Assembly: GCA_022606425.2 (NCBI GenBank)
Contig: JAHDVF020001222.1
Coordinates: forward strand, 682,001 to 746,000
Origin: Lepidostoma basale
Taxonomy: Eukaryota > Arthropoda > Insecta > Trichoptera > Lepidostomatidae
DNA: 64,000 bases
Direction: 5' to 3'
The position numbers and the translations under genes were made by a program. The notes under the pieces are model-generated. The model did no database searches. It was not told where the DNA came from and worked only from the letters and a program-made list of their open reading frames with translations. Positions within the stretch are counted from its first letter, which is position 1. Every line of letters begins with the position of its first letter. Positions 22,301 to 32,961 of the stretch are shown one piece after another.

Positions 22301-25300
22301 ACTTTTGTAGGGCAAGTTGGTAGTGGGGCATTGCCTGCTTCTTGATTTCCTTCATATCCTCAGCCATTTCTTCTCTCCGCTTCCGGAAAGTTACGAGGAA
22401 TTTAAAGAATTCGCCCACTCCACATTCCCAAGGTAAATATATATTTTTTCATTTATAATATCATATATTTTATTAAATAATTAAACAAAACATTTTTTTC
22501 CTCTTTTGAGTTAATTTTTTTGCCATGTTTCAAAGGCTTTTTTATACTTTTGCTATAAACTCAAATTATATCATTCTCCTGATGAAGAAGGTATAAAACC
22601 TTCGAAAAAATTGGGTAATTTATTCTTTTGGACATTATTAGTATTATTAAGTTATTCATACTTATTGAAAATTTCATGATTTTTATAAAATGGTTTCAGG
22701 ATTTTGGATACAATGTATTTAGCCAGTTTACCTGAATTTAAAGAGTTCATAACACAACTAAACTTGAATAATCTCTCTACTAGAATGTCAGAAGACCCAT
22801 TTAAAATCCCCCCTATTGGTGAGTGTTTATGTTAATGTTATTAGTTTGTTAGTGGGTGTTTAATATTGTCTCAGAAAACCGCTAATAAATTGAGAATTGT
22901 CTGAAAAGCTATGGAAAGAGTAATAATTGGGAATCAGTATAACGGACAGGATGAGAAACACCTCTATTAGAGCCAGAACAGAAGTGTCAGACACCATTGG
23001 AAGAGTGGCAGCGCTAAAATGGCGCTGGGCAGGCCATGTCGCTCGCAACTCTGACAATAGATAGACAAAATGCCTGCTTTGCTGGCATCCTAGAACTATG
23101 ATCTGAAACCCAGGCTGTCCGTAACTTCCATGGAGGAATGACATTAAAGAGATGGCCGGTATGATATGGATGCGTGTTGGCCAGGTTCGACAGACATGGA
23201 AGCTGATGTTTGAGGCCTACGTCTTGGAATGGTTGGATATAGGCTAATGATGATTTGATATTGATATTACACATTAAAAATTATGATTTTATTGGAGAGA
23301 CACGTTTCGTCTTGATAGGGCATTATTATATATTATGTATTTGATAACTATTTGAGAATGCCATCAAATTGAAACATGTCACTCCTGCTAAATCTAATAG
23401 AGGTTGTGAGATGTTTTCATCACTATTAAATTTTAAATGTTATATATTGATGAAGATGTCTGTTTCCTAGAAGTTTTATTTTATCTTATAGGAGTACATG
23501 TTTCATCATACCTGGGGTATTATCAAATGACATTAAATGATGCACTAACAAAGAAAAAGTGTCACTCCCGTAAAGTATAATGAAACTTCTAGATAATAAA
23601 TTGTTTAATTTCATGTATTAATTATAATTTAAAAAAATCCTTTTCGACAGAACCAGAAGTGAGTGACACTTTAAAAGGGTATTCACTGAAGGATTCCAAG
23701 TTTCACGAGGCGGGATACGACGCCTTCACCACCGGAGTCTGCTTTTTGTCCTTGTTTGAGTTTCTGGCCCGCGGGCAGCACCTCACCATGAGCAAGGCCA
23801 CTCCCAACGCCCAGTCGCACATCATCAAACCGTTTATAAATAAAATATTCTTGTTTAAGACATCACCACAGGGACATCCTTACATCAACTTGGCAGGAAA
23901 AGATTGTAAGCTATGTATATTTTTATTTATTTATTCTAAATATATAAGGTATTATGAACAAAATTATGAAAGGATCGCTGCGGTGGTTCGGACATATGGA
24001 ACGAATGGTTAAGGTACTCACTCTCTATTTTGCCGTTGCTACCATTTTCCTGATCCACTGCCATCTCCAAGTCTGCTGGCGTTCCTCGAACGCCTTCATC
24101 CCTTGCTTCTCCTGCCGCCGTCGACGCCGCCTCCTCTTGCACGCAGTCTCTCCCTGTCCTGCCGCCTCCTCCTGACCCACTGCCGCCATCGCTGCCGACC
24201 CGCTATTTACTCCAACGCTTCATGCCTAAACCTTTCCTTTCCATCATCCTTATCCCATCCTGTTTCTCAACCCCATTGCCATAACGGTCCCCACCCAAGG
24301 CCACCAGCCCACGCCCAAGGCCACTATTGTCCCCCTTGGTTCCATATCCAGGACCAACCGGTCCCCACCCAAGGCCACTCCCTGTCACTGTCCTTCGTTC
24401 TCCACCTAAGACCTCGGGCCCCTTTCCAAGGTCATCCCCAACTCCTCCACACTCCTCCCTATCCGGGTAGTCAGGTCCAAACGTCGGACACAACCCACTA
24501 CATCCACCAAGTAACCCTCTCCTCACCGTCCAATAATATCCAACTTCATCTCCAAGAAAGAAATTTCCTACATGTGGGGGAGCAATAGCCTTCGGGCTGG
24601 TACTCCCGAATATACAATATCCAAGAATCCACCAAATTTTTATATTTTTAACTAACCATCACGCCGTCCCTCTGCAGGGGTAGGCATAAAGAATTGACCG
24701 CCACACTGTTCTGTCCTGACATACATCCCTCGTTTCCTCTACATTCATACATCATGTCATGCACGCATATCGATTTCTCAGACTCTTCACGTGATCGATA
24801 TATAATATTTGATTGATTTGATCGTGCCAAGTTTTCCCTGGCCTTCTTCTTTTTCTAGCTCCGTTCACATCGCTTACATATACCTTCTTCACAATTTTAT
24901 CTTCACTCATTCTTTCCATGTGTCCAAACCATCTTAACAACCCTTTCATTATTTTGATTATAATACTTTCACGTGTGTGTTTACTTAGGGTGACTCTTAT
25001 ATCATTATTAGTTATCAAGGGCGCGATGTTTTGGTTTCATTTATAAACAACATTTTCAATGTAATATATTTTTTATTTGTTTTTTTAAACTCAAAATGAA
25101 ACAAAAAAAGTCTGATTATTTTTATAAGATTAAAATATGAAACATTTGACTACAAAATACAATTTATTTGATATTTTTATGTATTTTGTGTGATGTTTCA
25201 AATTATCGCCGGCCTTTAAGGGTTAATAATAAAAAGAAGTTGTTTTATTTTGTAGTGAATCCTTCCCGTGATCATGTGCTTCACATGGTATTCCCGGCTG

Positions 25301-28300
25301 AATGGAGCCGAAATGAGATATATGAGCTCTTCAGCCCCTTCGGTTTGTATAATTTTTCTTTCCTTCTTCATTCGCTGCAGTTATACCCCGCTTGTGACGT
25401 TGTTTTGTCTATGATGTTTTAAATATTCTACGATATATTCACATTTCAAAGGCATCCAGTTTTATCGTGAAAGCTTTTGTCGAGGTCAAGATGTTTCAAT
25501 ACCATAGAACTAGACGGAGTAGCATGTATCATCGAACTATTCTCATTTGCAATTCAGTGAAACATTGAATTGGTCAGGGGTGTTAAAATGTGAGCTGCCT
25601 GGGACAGAGGTGCCTACTTTCAAGTGATAGCAAACATGACATGACACCGGGAGAAGAAGAAGATAAATAAAATATACCCACAGAAGCATGAGCATAAAGA
25701 AAAAGGGATTATATATGAGAGTTATTTTCCTTCCTTGAAAACTAAAATCTGTCACTTGCTTACTGGATCAAACATAATGTATTCATCACGCCGTTTCTCC
25801 CGAGGGGTAGGCAGAGAGGATGGACCACCACACTGTTCTCTCTTGACATAATTCTTGCGCCTTCTCCACATTCACACACCATGACACGCACGCTCGTCGA
25901 TTGTTCCTACTTCGAACATGGCCGCCTTTCGGTAATTTGTTAATTTGATCATGCCATGTCTTCCTTGGCCTTCCTACTCTTCAATTTTTATTTCTTCCCT
26001 CATCCATTCGTTCCACATGTCCAAACCATCTTAGTGACCCTTTCTTAATTTTATTTAAGACGCATTCATCCGCTTTACATTCCTTTCTTACCTCATCATT
26101 AGATATTCTATCATACATGGTTTTTCCGCACATTCTTCTTAGTGATATTATTTCTACTACATTTATCCTATTTTCATACTTCTTGTGTCAACTTCAAGCT
26201 TCACTTCCATACATAAAGGTCGGCATTAGAACCCCATGGTGCACTGCCATTTTTGCTTTAGTCGATATAATATATCTATTTGCAGTGACGACATTGAGTG
26301 CACCATTTATTTTGTTTCCACCTTTCTTTCGACATCTTTCTCTATTTTTCCGTTTCTTGTAAACATGCTTCCTAGATTAATAAATTCGGTAACTTATGTA
26401 AATGTGTATAAATTTTAATTTTTTCACAGGTGGGGTGTTCGTATCGTTCATCGATGAAACATCAGCTTTCATTGCTCTAAGGAGACGAGACCAGATGAAT
26501 TTGGTCCTTTCTCGCTTGGGACGTCACAATGCAAAGTTTACTCTTACACCATTTCTGACATACAAGGCAGCCCAGAAGTCAATGCAGGTATTAGTTTTGA
26601 ATAATGAAATTTAAACACATAAAATTTATATAAAAATATTTTAACCCTTAACGGATGAAAGTCACCTCTGACGTGACAACAGAACTTGGTCGCTGCGGTC
26701 GAATGGCACATGTGAGGTGACATGATGAATCTTGTTAAATCTTGTTGTCTGTGGAATCTACGCATAATTACTTTGTCACTTGAATATTACCAATGGAGCG
26801 ATTAACATACACTGTGGCTTTTTAAAATTAAATATTGATAGGATTACTTATACCAAAGAATCAAAAGCTAGCATCCGATAAGGGTTAATCTTATTTTAAT
26901 TGTGTACTGGGTTATTGGTTATTGAATACATTTCTTCTAGGAGGTTGTAGGGGAGGTTATTTCCGATTAATTATGTCATGTAAGGCATTATGAAAAAGTG
27001 TACCATTTTTGAGATAAAACAAATTTAAGTTTTTTTTAAATTTATCGAGGTCAGATGTTTTAAAAATAACTGTTGGTCATAATCAAATACATTCATTATC
27101 GATCAATGTTTAGTTTAAATACCTCATTTGAAAGCTAAAATGTGCAGATGTTTTTAAAAGTTGTTATTAGGTGTATAACTTTGCTTCCGCCGTTTTTTCC
27201 GAAATTCGAGGCTTTATCGTAAAAAACTGGTTATACATTTATGATTCAAAGTATTGTCCATCGCTGGTCACTACTTTCTCCCATCTTTCGGGCAGCATAC
27301 GAATCCCGCGTTGAAAAAACTGGTCATCTTTTGAAGCGATCCACGAATCGATCCAATTTTTTACTTCTTCATAAGACCGGAAGTGCTGGTCAGCTAGGCC
27401 GTGTGCCATTGATCGAAACAAGTGATAGTCCGAGGGAGCAACGTCTGGAGAATACGGCGGGTGGGGTAGGACTTCCCATTTCAAAGTTTCCAAGTATGTC
27501 TTGACCACTTTCGCAACATGGGGTCGAGCATTGTCATGCTGTAAAATCACTTTATCATGTCTCTCGTTGTATTGCGGCCGTTTGTCTTTCAATGCTCGGC
27601 TCAAACGCATTAATTGCGTTCGATAACGATCGCCTGTGATTGTTTCAGTCGGTTTTAACAACTCATAATACACTACGCCGAGCTGGTCCCACCAAATACT
27701 GAGCATAACCTTGGAACCGTGAATATTCGGTTTGGCCGTCGACGTGGAAGCATGGCCGGGATATCCCCATGATTTTCTGCGCTTGGGATTATCGTAATGA
27801 ACCCATTTCTCGTCCCCAGTCACAATGCGATGCAGAAATCCCTTCCGTCTTTGCCTTGCAAGCAGCTGTTCACAAACACACAAACGCCGTTCAACATCTC
27901 TCGGCTTCAACTCGTACGGCACCCAATTTCCTTGTTTCTGAATCATTCCCATGACTTTCAGGCGTTTTGAAATGGCTGGTTGCGTCACTCCCAATGATCC
28001 TGCCAATTCTTGTTGCGTTTGACACGAGTCTTGATCAAGTAATGCCTCCAATTCTGCATCTTCGAAAACCTTCTCTCTTCCACCGCCATGCTGGTCTTCG
28101 ACGTTAAAATCACCGTTCTTGAAGCGTTGAAACCACTCTCGGCACGTTCTTTCACTAATAGCGGCCTCACCATAGGTATTTAAGAGCATTCGATGAGCCT
28201 CAGCCGCAGATTTCTTCATATTAAAGCATAAAATTAAAACCTCCCGCAAATGACGAGAATTTGGCTCGTAAGCTGACATGTTTAATCGGGAATAACTTTA

Positions 28301-28875
28301 TGATGCAGACACAAATCGACTAATATTTCGATGGCGCTATGTTTACAAATACTCAAGTTTATTGTATGACATCTATGATCTATTTATTCCAACTACCACT
28401 TACACTACTGCCATCTATTGCAAAACGGCGGAAGCAAAGTTATACACCTAATATTTTTTTTAAATCGCCATTCTTTTAGAATTTGTAAATGAAAATAATT
28501 CAAATGTTTGATATTTCTGTCTGGTATAGACAGTTTTTGTGTTGATAATGAATGCATGTTATGTTCACTTAAATGGCGTTGGACGGGACACGTCGCTCGT
28601 GAAAAGATGAAAAGTGGACAAGGGGACTTCGGTGCTGATGCCCGAGAACGGCAAAGCGTGGAGCTGGGTGCCCACAGTTGTGTTGGTGCAACGATATCTG
28701 GAAAAATATGAGAGGAGGCCTATTTCCACCAGTGGACGGCCACAACTGACTGAAGAAGTTGTTTATTAATGTTATCTTTTTTGTTCTAGATCAAGTTTGG
28801 AGAGGCCCGGCCAGACCCCCCGGACAGGCAGATCCCCACGAAGCGGCGAGCCCCCGCGCCTGGGGATTCTGACGG
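19395..28875 (+). CDS. PARN: PARN, poly(A)-specific 3' exoribonuclease (deadenylase), last exon not found
   Basis: DEDD-family Mg-dependent 3' exonuclease that trims poly(A) and matures small RNAs. Exons with canonical borders and agreeing phases: 19395-19413, 19494-19850, 20699-20861, 21015-21164, 22066-22198, 22311-22432, 22700-22818, 23651-23905, 25256-25342, 26430-26587, 28790-28875 (1649 nt, about 550 residues; human 639). The nuclease domain opens at MDVTRSNF with D28 and E30 in IDGEF, D286 in HCLLLDF and H373/D378 in FHEAGYDA, matching human D28, E30, D292, H377 and D382. An R3H-like middle spans roughly residues 165-230. The RRM starts near RDHVLHMVF (about 444) and includes FIDETSAFIAL. 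The last exon ends in a basic, nuclear-signal-like PTKRRAP stretch in phase 2, so at least one short exon follows. Human cap-stacking W475 is Phe here. The RRM argues against the PNLDC1 paralogue. Confidence 0.95.
20195..20413 (+). mobile_element. SINE A copy, full 3' end
   Basis: Reads GTTTTAGATGTATTTTGTGG, GATGCCTATTGGTGGCGATG, AACCCATCACACCGCGTCTC, then the LINE A terminus (CCATTCTTTCTGCCTACCC, GACGGCGTGATGG) and (GTTA)n. Intronic in PARN, sense orientation. GGTTCGCAACCC resembles a Pol III B box, but no A box lies at the right distance. Confidence 0.7.
21600..21705 (+). repeat. Short tandem repeat, three units
   Basis: ATGGATAGCGTTAACATTGTG occurs twice and a third, truncated unit (ATGGATAGCGTTAACA) follows. 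Spacing is irregular (about 44 and 27 bp). In a PARN intron. Confidence 0.6.
22500..22625. repeat. Hairpin repeat with intact CTGATGA core
   Basis: CTGATGA at 22579-22585, GAAGG/CCTTC stem (22587-22591 with 22599-22603), GAAA at 22604-22607. A diverged opposite arm lies at 22500-22560. In a PARN intron. Confidence 0.5.
22850..23250 (+). mobile_element. LINE D C-terminal fragment
   Basis: Degenerate frames give the equivalents of LKWRWAGHVAR and the final KLMFEAYVLEWLDIG block seen in the better copy at 55156-55508. Stops throughout. Intron 7 of PARN. Confidence 0.65.
23285..23620. repeat. Hairpin repeat pair (GAAACATGTC family)
   Basis: Two diverged palindromic units: ATGCCATCAAATTGAAACATGTCAC with the opposite arm AGACACGTTTCGTCTTGATAG, then TAGAAGTTTTATTTTATC with ATAATGAAACTTCTAG. 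They resemble the cleaner palindrome at 55840. In a PARN intron just before exon 23651. Confidence 0.5.
23935..25018. mobile_element. Composite: LINE A scrap, family H, LINE A fragment
   Basis: 23935-24010 is a plus LINE A scrap (MNKIMKGSLRWFGHMER). 24011-24610 is family H, a CpG- and proline-codon-rich repeat ending CATGTGGGGGAGCAATAGCC. 24650-25018 is a minus LINE A 3' fragment with KIMKGLLRWFGHMERMSEDK and HDQINQILYIDHVKS. All sit in PARN intron 8. Family H is also at 50215 and 60930. Confidence 0.7.
25785..26375 (-). mobile_element. LINE A 3' fragment, older subfamily
   Basis: The minus strand carries the terminal GGTAGGCAGAGAGG block, HDQINKLPKGGHVR-like and WFGHVERM-like segments, and continues through the SEAWS and VYLGSMF equivalents up to 26375. 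No intact frame. Fills most of PARN intron 9. Confidence 0.7.
26645..26884. mobile_element. piggyBac-type MITE, TTAA flanked, 240 bp
   Basis: TTAA at 26641-26644 and 26885-26888. Ends CCCTTAACGGATG and the complement CCCTTATCGGATGCTAGC. No ORF. In PARN intron 10. Confidence 0.75.
27167..28451 (-). mobile_element. Complete mariner element
   Basis: 1285 bp flanked by TA at 27165-27166 and 28452-28453. The 30-bp terminal inverted repeats, starting TTAGGTGTATAACTTTGCTT, are identical at both ends. It contains one uninterrupted transposase gene. Inserted antisense in PARN intron 10. Confidence 0.95.
27239..28279 (-). CDS. mariner transposase, intact (346 aa)
   Basis: Cut-and-paste transposase acting on the flanking inverted repeats. 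N-terminal HTH domain: residues 1-60 hold ERTCREWFQRFKNGDFNVED, and a second HTH holds GVTQPAISKRLKVMG. The linker motif is GNWVPYEL, close to the usual WVPHEL. The DD34D catalytic triad is complete: D in VTGDEKWVHYDN, D in LQHDNARPH, and D in YSPDVAPSDYHLF, with exactly 34 residues between the last two. Full family length, no stop or frameshift. The start is the first Met, 172 bp inside the right end, leaving a short leader as is usual for mariner. Confidence 0.95.
   Translation of the reverse strand: MSAYEPNSRHLREVLILCFNMKKSAAEAHRMLLNTYGEAAISERTCREWFQRFKNGDFNVEDQHGGGREKVFEDAELEALLDQDSCQTQQELAGSLGVTQPAISKRLKVMGMIQKQGNWVPYELKPRDVERRLCVCEQLLARQRRKGFLHRIVTGDEKWVHYDNPKRRKSWGYPGHASTSTAKPNIHGSKVMLSIWWDQLGVVYYELLKPTETITGDRYRTQLMRLSRALKDKRPQYNERHDKVILQHDNARPHVAKVVKTYLETLKWEVLPHPPYSPDVAPSDYHLFRSMAHGLADQHFRSYEEVKNWIDSWIASKDDQFFQRGIRMLPERWEKVVTSDGQYFES
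28560..28745 (+). mobile_element. LINE D C-terminal scrap
   Basis: Reads LKWRWTGHVAREKMKSGQGD and, after frame slips, EEAYFHQWTAT, matching the end of LINE D copies. It sits 45 bp before the last PARN exon seen. Confidence 0.6.
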
Positions 28876-29093
28876 GTACACTATTCTACATTTCTTATTT
28901 AAATTGTTATATTTAGCCTTTAAAGTTTCGTTTCTGTTATTTCTCTCTTTAATTGCAATAGCATATGTTTCCAAAACTTTTAATTAACATGACTGCATCT
29001 AGAGAATCTATTTTGTTTTATTTTACAAAATTAATACATTGAACCTTTACGGATGTAGGATTGCTAGTTTGTATTATCATATTTATTTCTTAA

Positions 29094-30149
29094 CCCTTTG
29101 GTTGCCGGCACTTTTGTGATTGCTATGCCAGAATAACCGCGATTTAAAAAAAAATTGAATTTGAATGTATTATATAATTTATAAGCAATCTGTACCATTA
29201 TCAAAATAAGTCTTTTATTAAAGGATTAATTTTGTCTCAAAAGAGACGAAGATGCAAACTGGAAACTGAATATTGAGATCGAGGTGTTTACAGGACTTAT
29301 GACCTGTCATTGGTTGGGTTAAGCGCACGCTTTATGTAATTACAACATTCCCCATTCCACCTTTCTTATGACCACCATGTCTGACAAATTTTTGGAAGTT
29401 GTATATATGTTAATATACAACACCACAATTCACATGTCAGTTTCAATTTACAGACCAGCGCCATCTATGAAGGTTAGATTAAAGCATTAAGCAGAAGATC
29501 TTTATAACGCAATGTGAAAGGCTGCCGCCATTAACGCACTGCTAGATAACGTCTTTTATTATATGAAAATAAAAACAAATTTATTTTATCACCTGTTTGA
29601 GATGTGCAGGTATTTATGTACTGAGTCAAGAGCGATTCATAAACTTACTACTGTAGTTTCATGCGCCGGTGTGAAAAGAATATTGCAGTCAGCAGCCACC
29701 ATTTTTACGACTGTCAAATTTCTTAGCAGTCCCGTTAATTTTGCTTTATCTCGGTGCATGAAAATGTTTGCAGCGAAGTCCAGACACTACGAGTAATGTT
29801 TAGTAAATTTATATGATCTATACAAAAAAAGACAGACGTGAGATCCTCAGTGGCTGGCTGTCCACTATCCTTTCTACCCCGTGCGCATTAACTACAATAT
29901 AACAACACTTTTCTTTTACACTTAATGAAATACTTTTAATTTATAAATGGCCTTTTGACTCTAAATATATATTTTTTATTATTTTATAATATATACAGAT
30001 CGTAAATAATTATGTTACACTGACTCACTCCTTCACACTCTGTCTAAAACATATACGATACTTTTAGAAATCATGGCTTCAATCCATCGGATCCGCCATT
30101 ACTCCCAGTGTAGTGAAATTCGATACATCGGATTTCAGCAACCAAAGGG
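29094..30149. mobile_element. piggyBac-type element, non-coding, TTAA flanked
   Basis: 1056 bp between TTAA at 29090-29093 and 30150-30153. Ends CCCTTTGGTTGCCGGCAC and complement CCCTTTGGTTGCTGAAATCC. It hosts a family C arm at about 29228-29530. No transposase frame. Confidence 0.75.
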
Positions 30150-30260
30150 TTAAAACACAATTTGTGTATATGGCTTTCTCTATGTTAAGTAAAATAATAT
30201 GTATGTTTTTCAATGCTTGATAGTTTATTTAACATATTAAACTTTATGAGCCAATATTAA

Positions 30261-30500
30261 CCGTTTGAGTGCCAAACCTATTTCGCCAAAATATTCTAAA
30301 ATATCAAAAGAAATGTCTATTTTTATAGATAATTTATATTTACAAGAAAACAATGTGCCATATCTCTAAAAATACACCAATTTTCATATTTCTTTCAACA
30401 TTCTCTTCACTAGGTTTCACACCATTATAATAAAAATACAGAAATTGAATACTATTAATCTACCTACAAGCGCGACGGCGCTCTTCGGCACTCTTAACGG
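30261..30500. mobile_element. piggyBac-type MITE, TTAA flanked, 240 bp
   Basis: TTAA at 30257-30260 and 30501-30504. Ends CCGTTTGAGTGCC and complement CCGTTAAGAGTGCC. Same length as the 26645 element, but the termini differ, so it is a separate family. Confidence 0.75.
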
Positions 30501-30579
30501 TTAAACATTTTCATACCGAAAAAAAAATAAACACTACTTTAAAAAAAAGTAATGAATCAAATCGAATATGTCAATAACA

Positions 30580-30700
30580 CACTAACAAGGAGAGGGCACG
30601 ACATAGGAAATTGACTTCGGGATAGGATTTAGTAGGATTGTAGTACCACCTAAGGGTCATCCATAGTCAAAGTAAGAATGCGCAATTCTTCCGATTGCGG
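30580..30700 (+). repeat. Family J arm
   Basis: CTAACAAGGAGAGGGCACGA, then AGGAAATTGACTTCGGGATA and CATAGTCAAAGTAAGAATGC: one arm of the inverted-repeat family best seen at 2960 and 32690. The remainder is missing. Confidence 0.6.
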
Positions 30701-30799
30701 TACAGCCCATATCGATCCTTGGTCTCTGTCTACTTTCGCCTCCAGCAGTCCCTGTCCTTAGCAGTCGTCCTCCAGTTCGGCACCAGAAGAAGTTGTGCT

Positions 30800-30998
30800 G
30801 CATCCCTCTTTTTTTATTTTTTTTTATTTTACAGAAAGACTAACACCAAAGATTCAAATCAATGATATTAGAATTTATTTTACAATCCTCAATATGAGCA
30901 GAAAATAGCTCATTATTGTGAAGAAGGAATCTGGTTGTGTCCAGGCTCGAACCCAAGTCCCCTAGATCAGGAGACAAGCATTCTACCCCCTAGACCAC
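30800..30998 (-). mobile_element. tRNA-derived SINE
   Basis: The minus strand starts GGTGGTCTAGGGGGTAGAAT and continues to GGGTTCGAGCCTGG, a good A box and B box at tRNA-like spacing, then an unrelated body and an A-rich 3' tail (complement of TTTTTTTATTTT). Treated as a SINE head, not a tRNA gene, because no 3' acceptor strand pairs with the start. Confidence 0.6.
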
Positions 30999-31330
30999 CA
31001 CCCGATAAACTTCCTTTACTTCGTCCTCCCACCTCAGCCATGGTCTTTCCACCCTTCTCCTTCCACCCGGGTGTCCAGTCATGCGTTTGGGGACTTGTGA
31101 GCTCGGCATCCTCTGTACATGTCCAGCCCATGTCAATCTTTGTAGCTTTGTGTGTGTGGAGATGTTGGGGGCCTGGTACATGGAATACAGCTCATCATTG
31201 CATCGAATACGCCATTGCTCTCTGTTGCTCACGGGCCCACAAATACGTCGCAGCACCTTTCTTTCGAAGGTGTCAGCAGTTTCACCATTTTCACCGTCAA
31301 TGTTAGAGCCTCGCAGTCAATACTGTCTAT
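30999..31330 (-). mobile_element. LINE F C-terminal fragment
   Basis: The minus frame reads TFERKVLRRICGPVSNREQW, STHTKLQRLTWAGHVQRMPS and GHPGGRRRVERPWLRWEDEV. Same arrangement as the copy at 54720. Its 5' side abuts the plus-strand LINE A copy at 31340. Confidence 0.8.
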
Positions 31331-31339
31331 ATTATGGTC

Positions 31340-32315
31340 TTATATAGGTGTCAAACAAGGTTGCGTAATGTCCCCGTGGTTATTTAAAATGTATATGGAC
31401 AATTGTATGAGAGAGCTGAAAGGGTTGGATGTAGGTGCCAAAATGAGCGGAGTGTCAGTAAGCCGTCTCTTGTATGCGGATGACGCTGTCCTACTTGCTG
31501 ACAACGAGCATGAACTACAAGTCCTGGTGAATTGTATGTATGAGGTATGCATGCGAAATGATCTGATGATGAATGTTAATAAGTCCAAGGTAATGATTTT
31601 TGAAAAGGAAGAAACCACGACAGTCTGCAACATTAGCGTGAATGGTGAAAACTTGGAGCAAGTAGTTGAGTTTGTGTATTTAGGTAGTATGTTTACAAGA
31701 GATGGGAGAGTGGAGAGGGATATTGAAAGAAGGGTTGGGGCAGGCAACAAAGTGAATGGTGCACTTAAAGTTGTCATCGCAAACAAAAACCTATCCAAAA
31801 AGCTAGAATGGCAGTGCACAATGGTGTTCTTCTACCGACCCTTATGTATGGAAGCGAAGCATGGAACTGGCAAAAGAAGGATGAAAGTAGAATAAATGCA
31901 GTAGAAATGAGATCTCTTAGACGAATGTGTGGATACTCTGTGTATGATAGTGTCGAATGAAAATATAAGAAGTCAATGCGGTGCGAATGATGGTGTCATG
32001 AACAAAATAATGAAAGGATCATTAAGATGGTTTGGACATATGGAAAGAATGAACGAAGAAAGAATGGTAAAAAAATTATATGTTAATGATGTAAATGGTA
32101 CCAGAAATAGAGGAAGACCAAGGAAAACGTGGCACGATCAAATAAATCAAATATTGAATGTCGGCCATGTGAGGAGTCAGAGAAATCGCTTCTTCAACAA
32201 AAATGTTGAGGAAGCGAGAGAAATATGTCAGGAAAGAAAGGTGTGGCAGTCCATTCTTTCTGCCTACCCCTTCGGGGAGACGGCGTGATGGTTAGTTAGT
32301 TAGGTAGTTTATTCT
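31340..32315 (+). mobile_element. LINE A, longest 3' fragment, with RT core
   Basis: Begins GVKQGCVMSPWLFKMYMDN, the RT palm, then SRLLYADDAVLLADNEHELQ (catalytic YADD) and VYLGSMFTRDGRVERDIERR. A frame slip near 31800 and another near 31955 separate this from NENIRSQCGANDGVMNKIMK, GRPRKTWHDQINQILNVGHV and SILSAYPFGETA-stop, followed by (GTTA)n. This copy defines the family: RT, C-terminal WFGHMER-type segment, short 3' UTR and TTAG tail. 5' truncated. Confidence 0.9.
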
Positions 32316-32319
32316 TCTT

Positions 32320-32700
32320 CTTCTCCGGCGCTACAACCCTTGGTGGGTCTTGGCCTCCTCCAAGAAACGTTTCCATCCCGTCCTGTCTCTGGCCGTCACC
32401 TCCCAGTCTTGCCGCTCCAGGACCCGACAGTCTGCCACGGCACCATCCAGCCATCGCAGTCTCGGCCTACCGATGCTTCTTCGCCCTGCTGGATTGTCAT
32501 GCAACACTCTTTTGAAGGGCTCCAGATCTCCCATGCGGTGCAAGTGCCCTAGCCAGCGCGGTCAGTTAATCTTTATAAACTTGACCACGCTGACGTCCTG
32601 GTATAGATCGTAGAGCTCTGTGATGTATCTCCTTCTCCACGTCTGACCATCCTTAATGGGTCCGAAGATTCTGCGGAGGATCTTCCTTTCGAATTGAACC
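32320..32700 (-). mobile_element. LINE F-like C-terminal fragment
   Basis: The minus strand reads HRMGDLEPFKRVLHDNPAGR, RSIGRPRLRWLDGAVADCRV and WKRFLEEAKTHQGL-stop. 5' to this, EFERKILRRIFGPIKDGQ-type codons are visible up to 32700. A near-identical piece is at 44115. Confidence 0.8.
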
Positions 32701-32955
32701 AGAGACCGGCCGGTCAGCAAAATAGAGAAGACAAGCTATCCCTTCAGCCACCTAGCTATTGAAACTAGTGGCGAAATTTCTAATATAATGTATAAGAAAC
32801 GGTCAAAAGGTTAAAGGCTTTTTTTCTGGAAATTGGCTGACTATTGTGATTTCGTACTTTGACTATGGACGATTCTTTGGAGGTACTACATTCCTGCAAA
32901 ACCCCATTCTAAAGGCAAGTTCCTATGTCATGCCTTTCTCTTGTTAGTTTACACA
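32690..32955. repeat. Family J element with tRNA-like core
   Basis: tRNA-like remnant (complement of TTGAACCAGAGACCGG, and GTGGCTGAAGGG) followed by the right arm GGAAATTGGCTGACTATTG through CTATGTCATGCCTTTCTCTTGTTAG. Same plan as 2960, with the left arm missing. Confidence 0.55.
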
Positions 32956-32961
32956 TTAGTA

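Noticed and set aside
24103..24588. 161-codon proline-rich frame as a protein
   Set aside because: The near-identical copy at 61194 is open in a different frame, so the reading frame is not conserved.
27241..27504. Plus frames inside the mariner
   Set aside because: Antisense shadows of the intact transposase.
30905..30995. Functional tRNA gene
   Set aside because: A and B boxes are present but no closed acceptor stem, and it continues into a SINE body with A-rich tail. The same applies to the tRNA-like cores at 3120-3210, 39130-39215 and 52545-52610.
31340..31819. 159-codon minus frame
   Set aside because: Antisense of the LINE A reverse-transcriptase core; codon mirror only.
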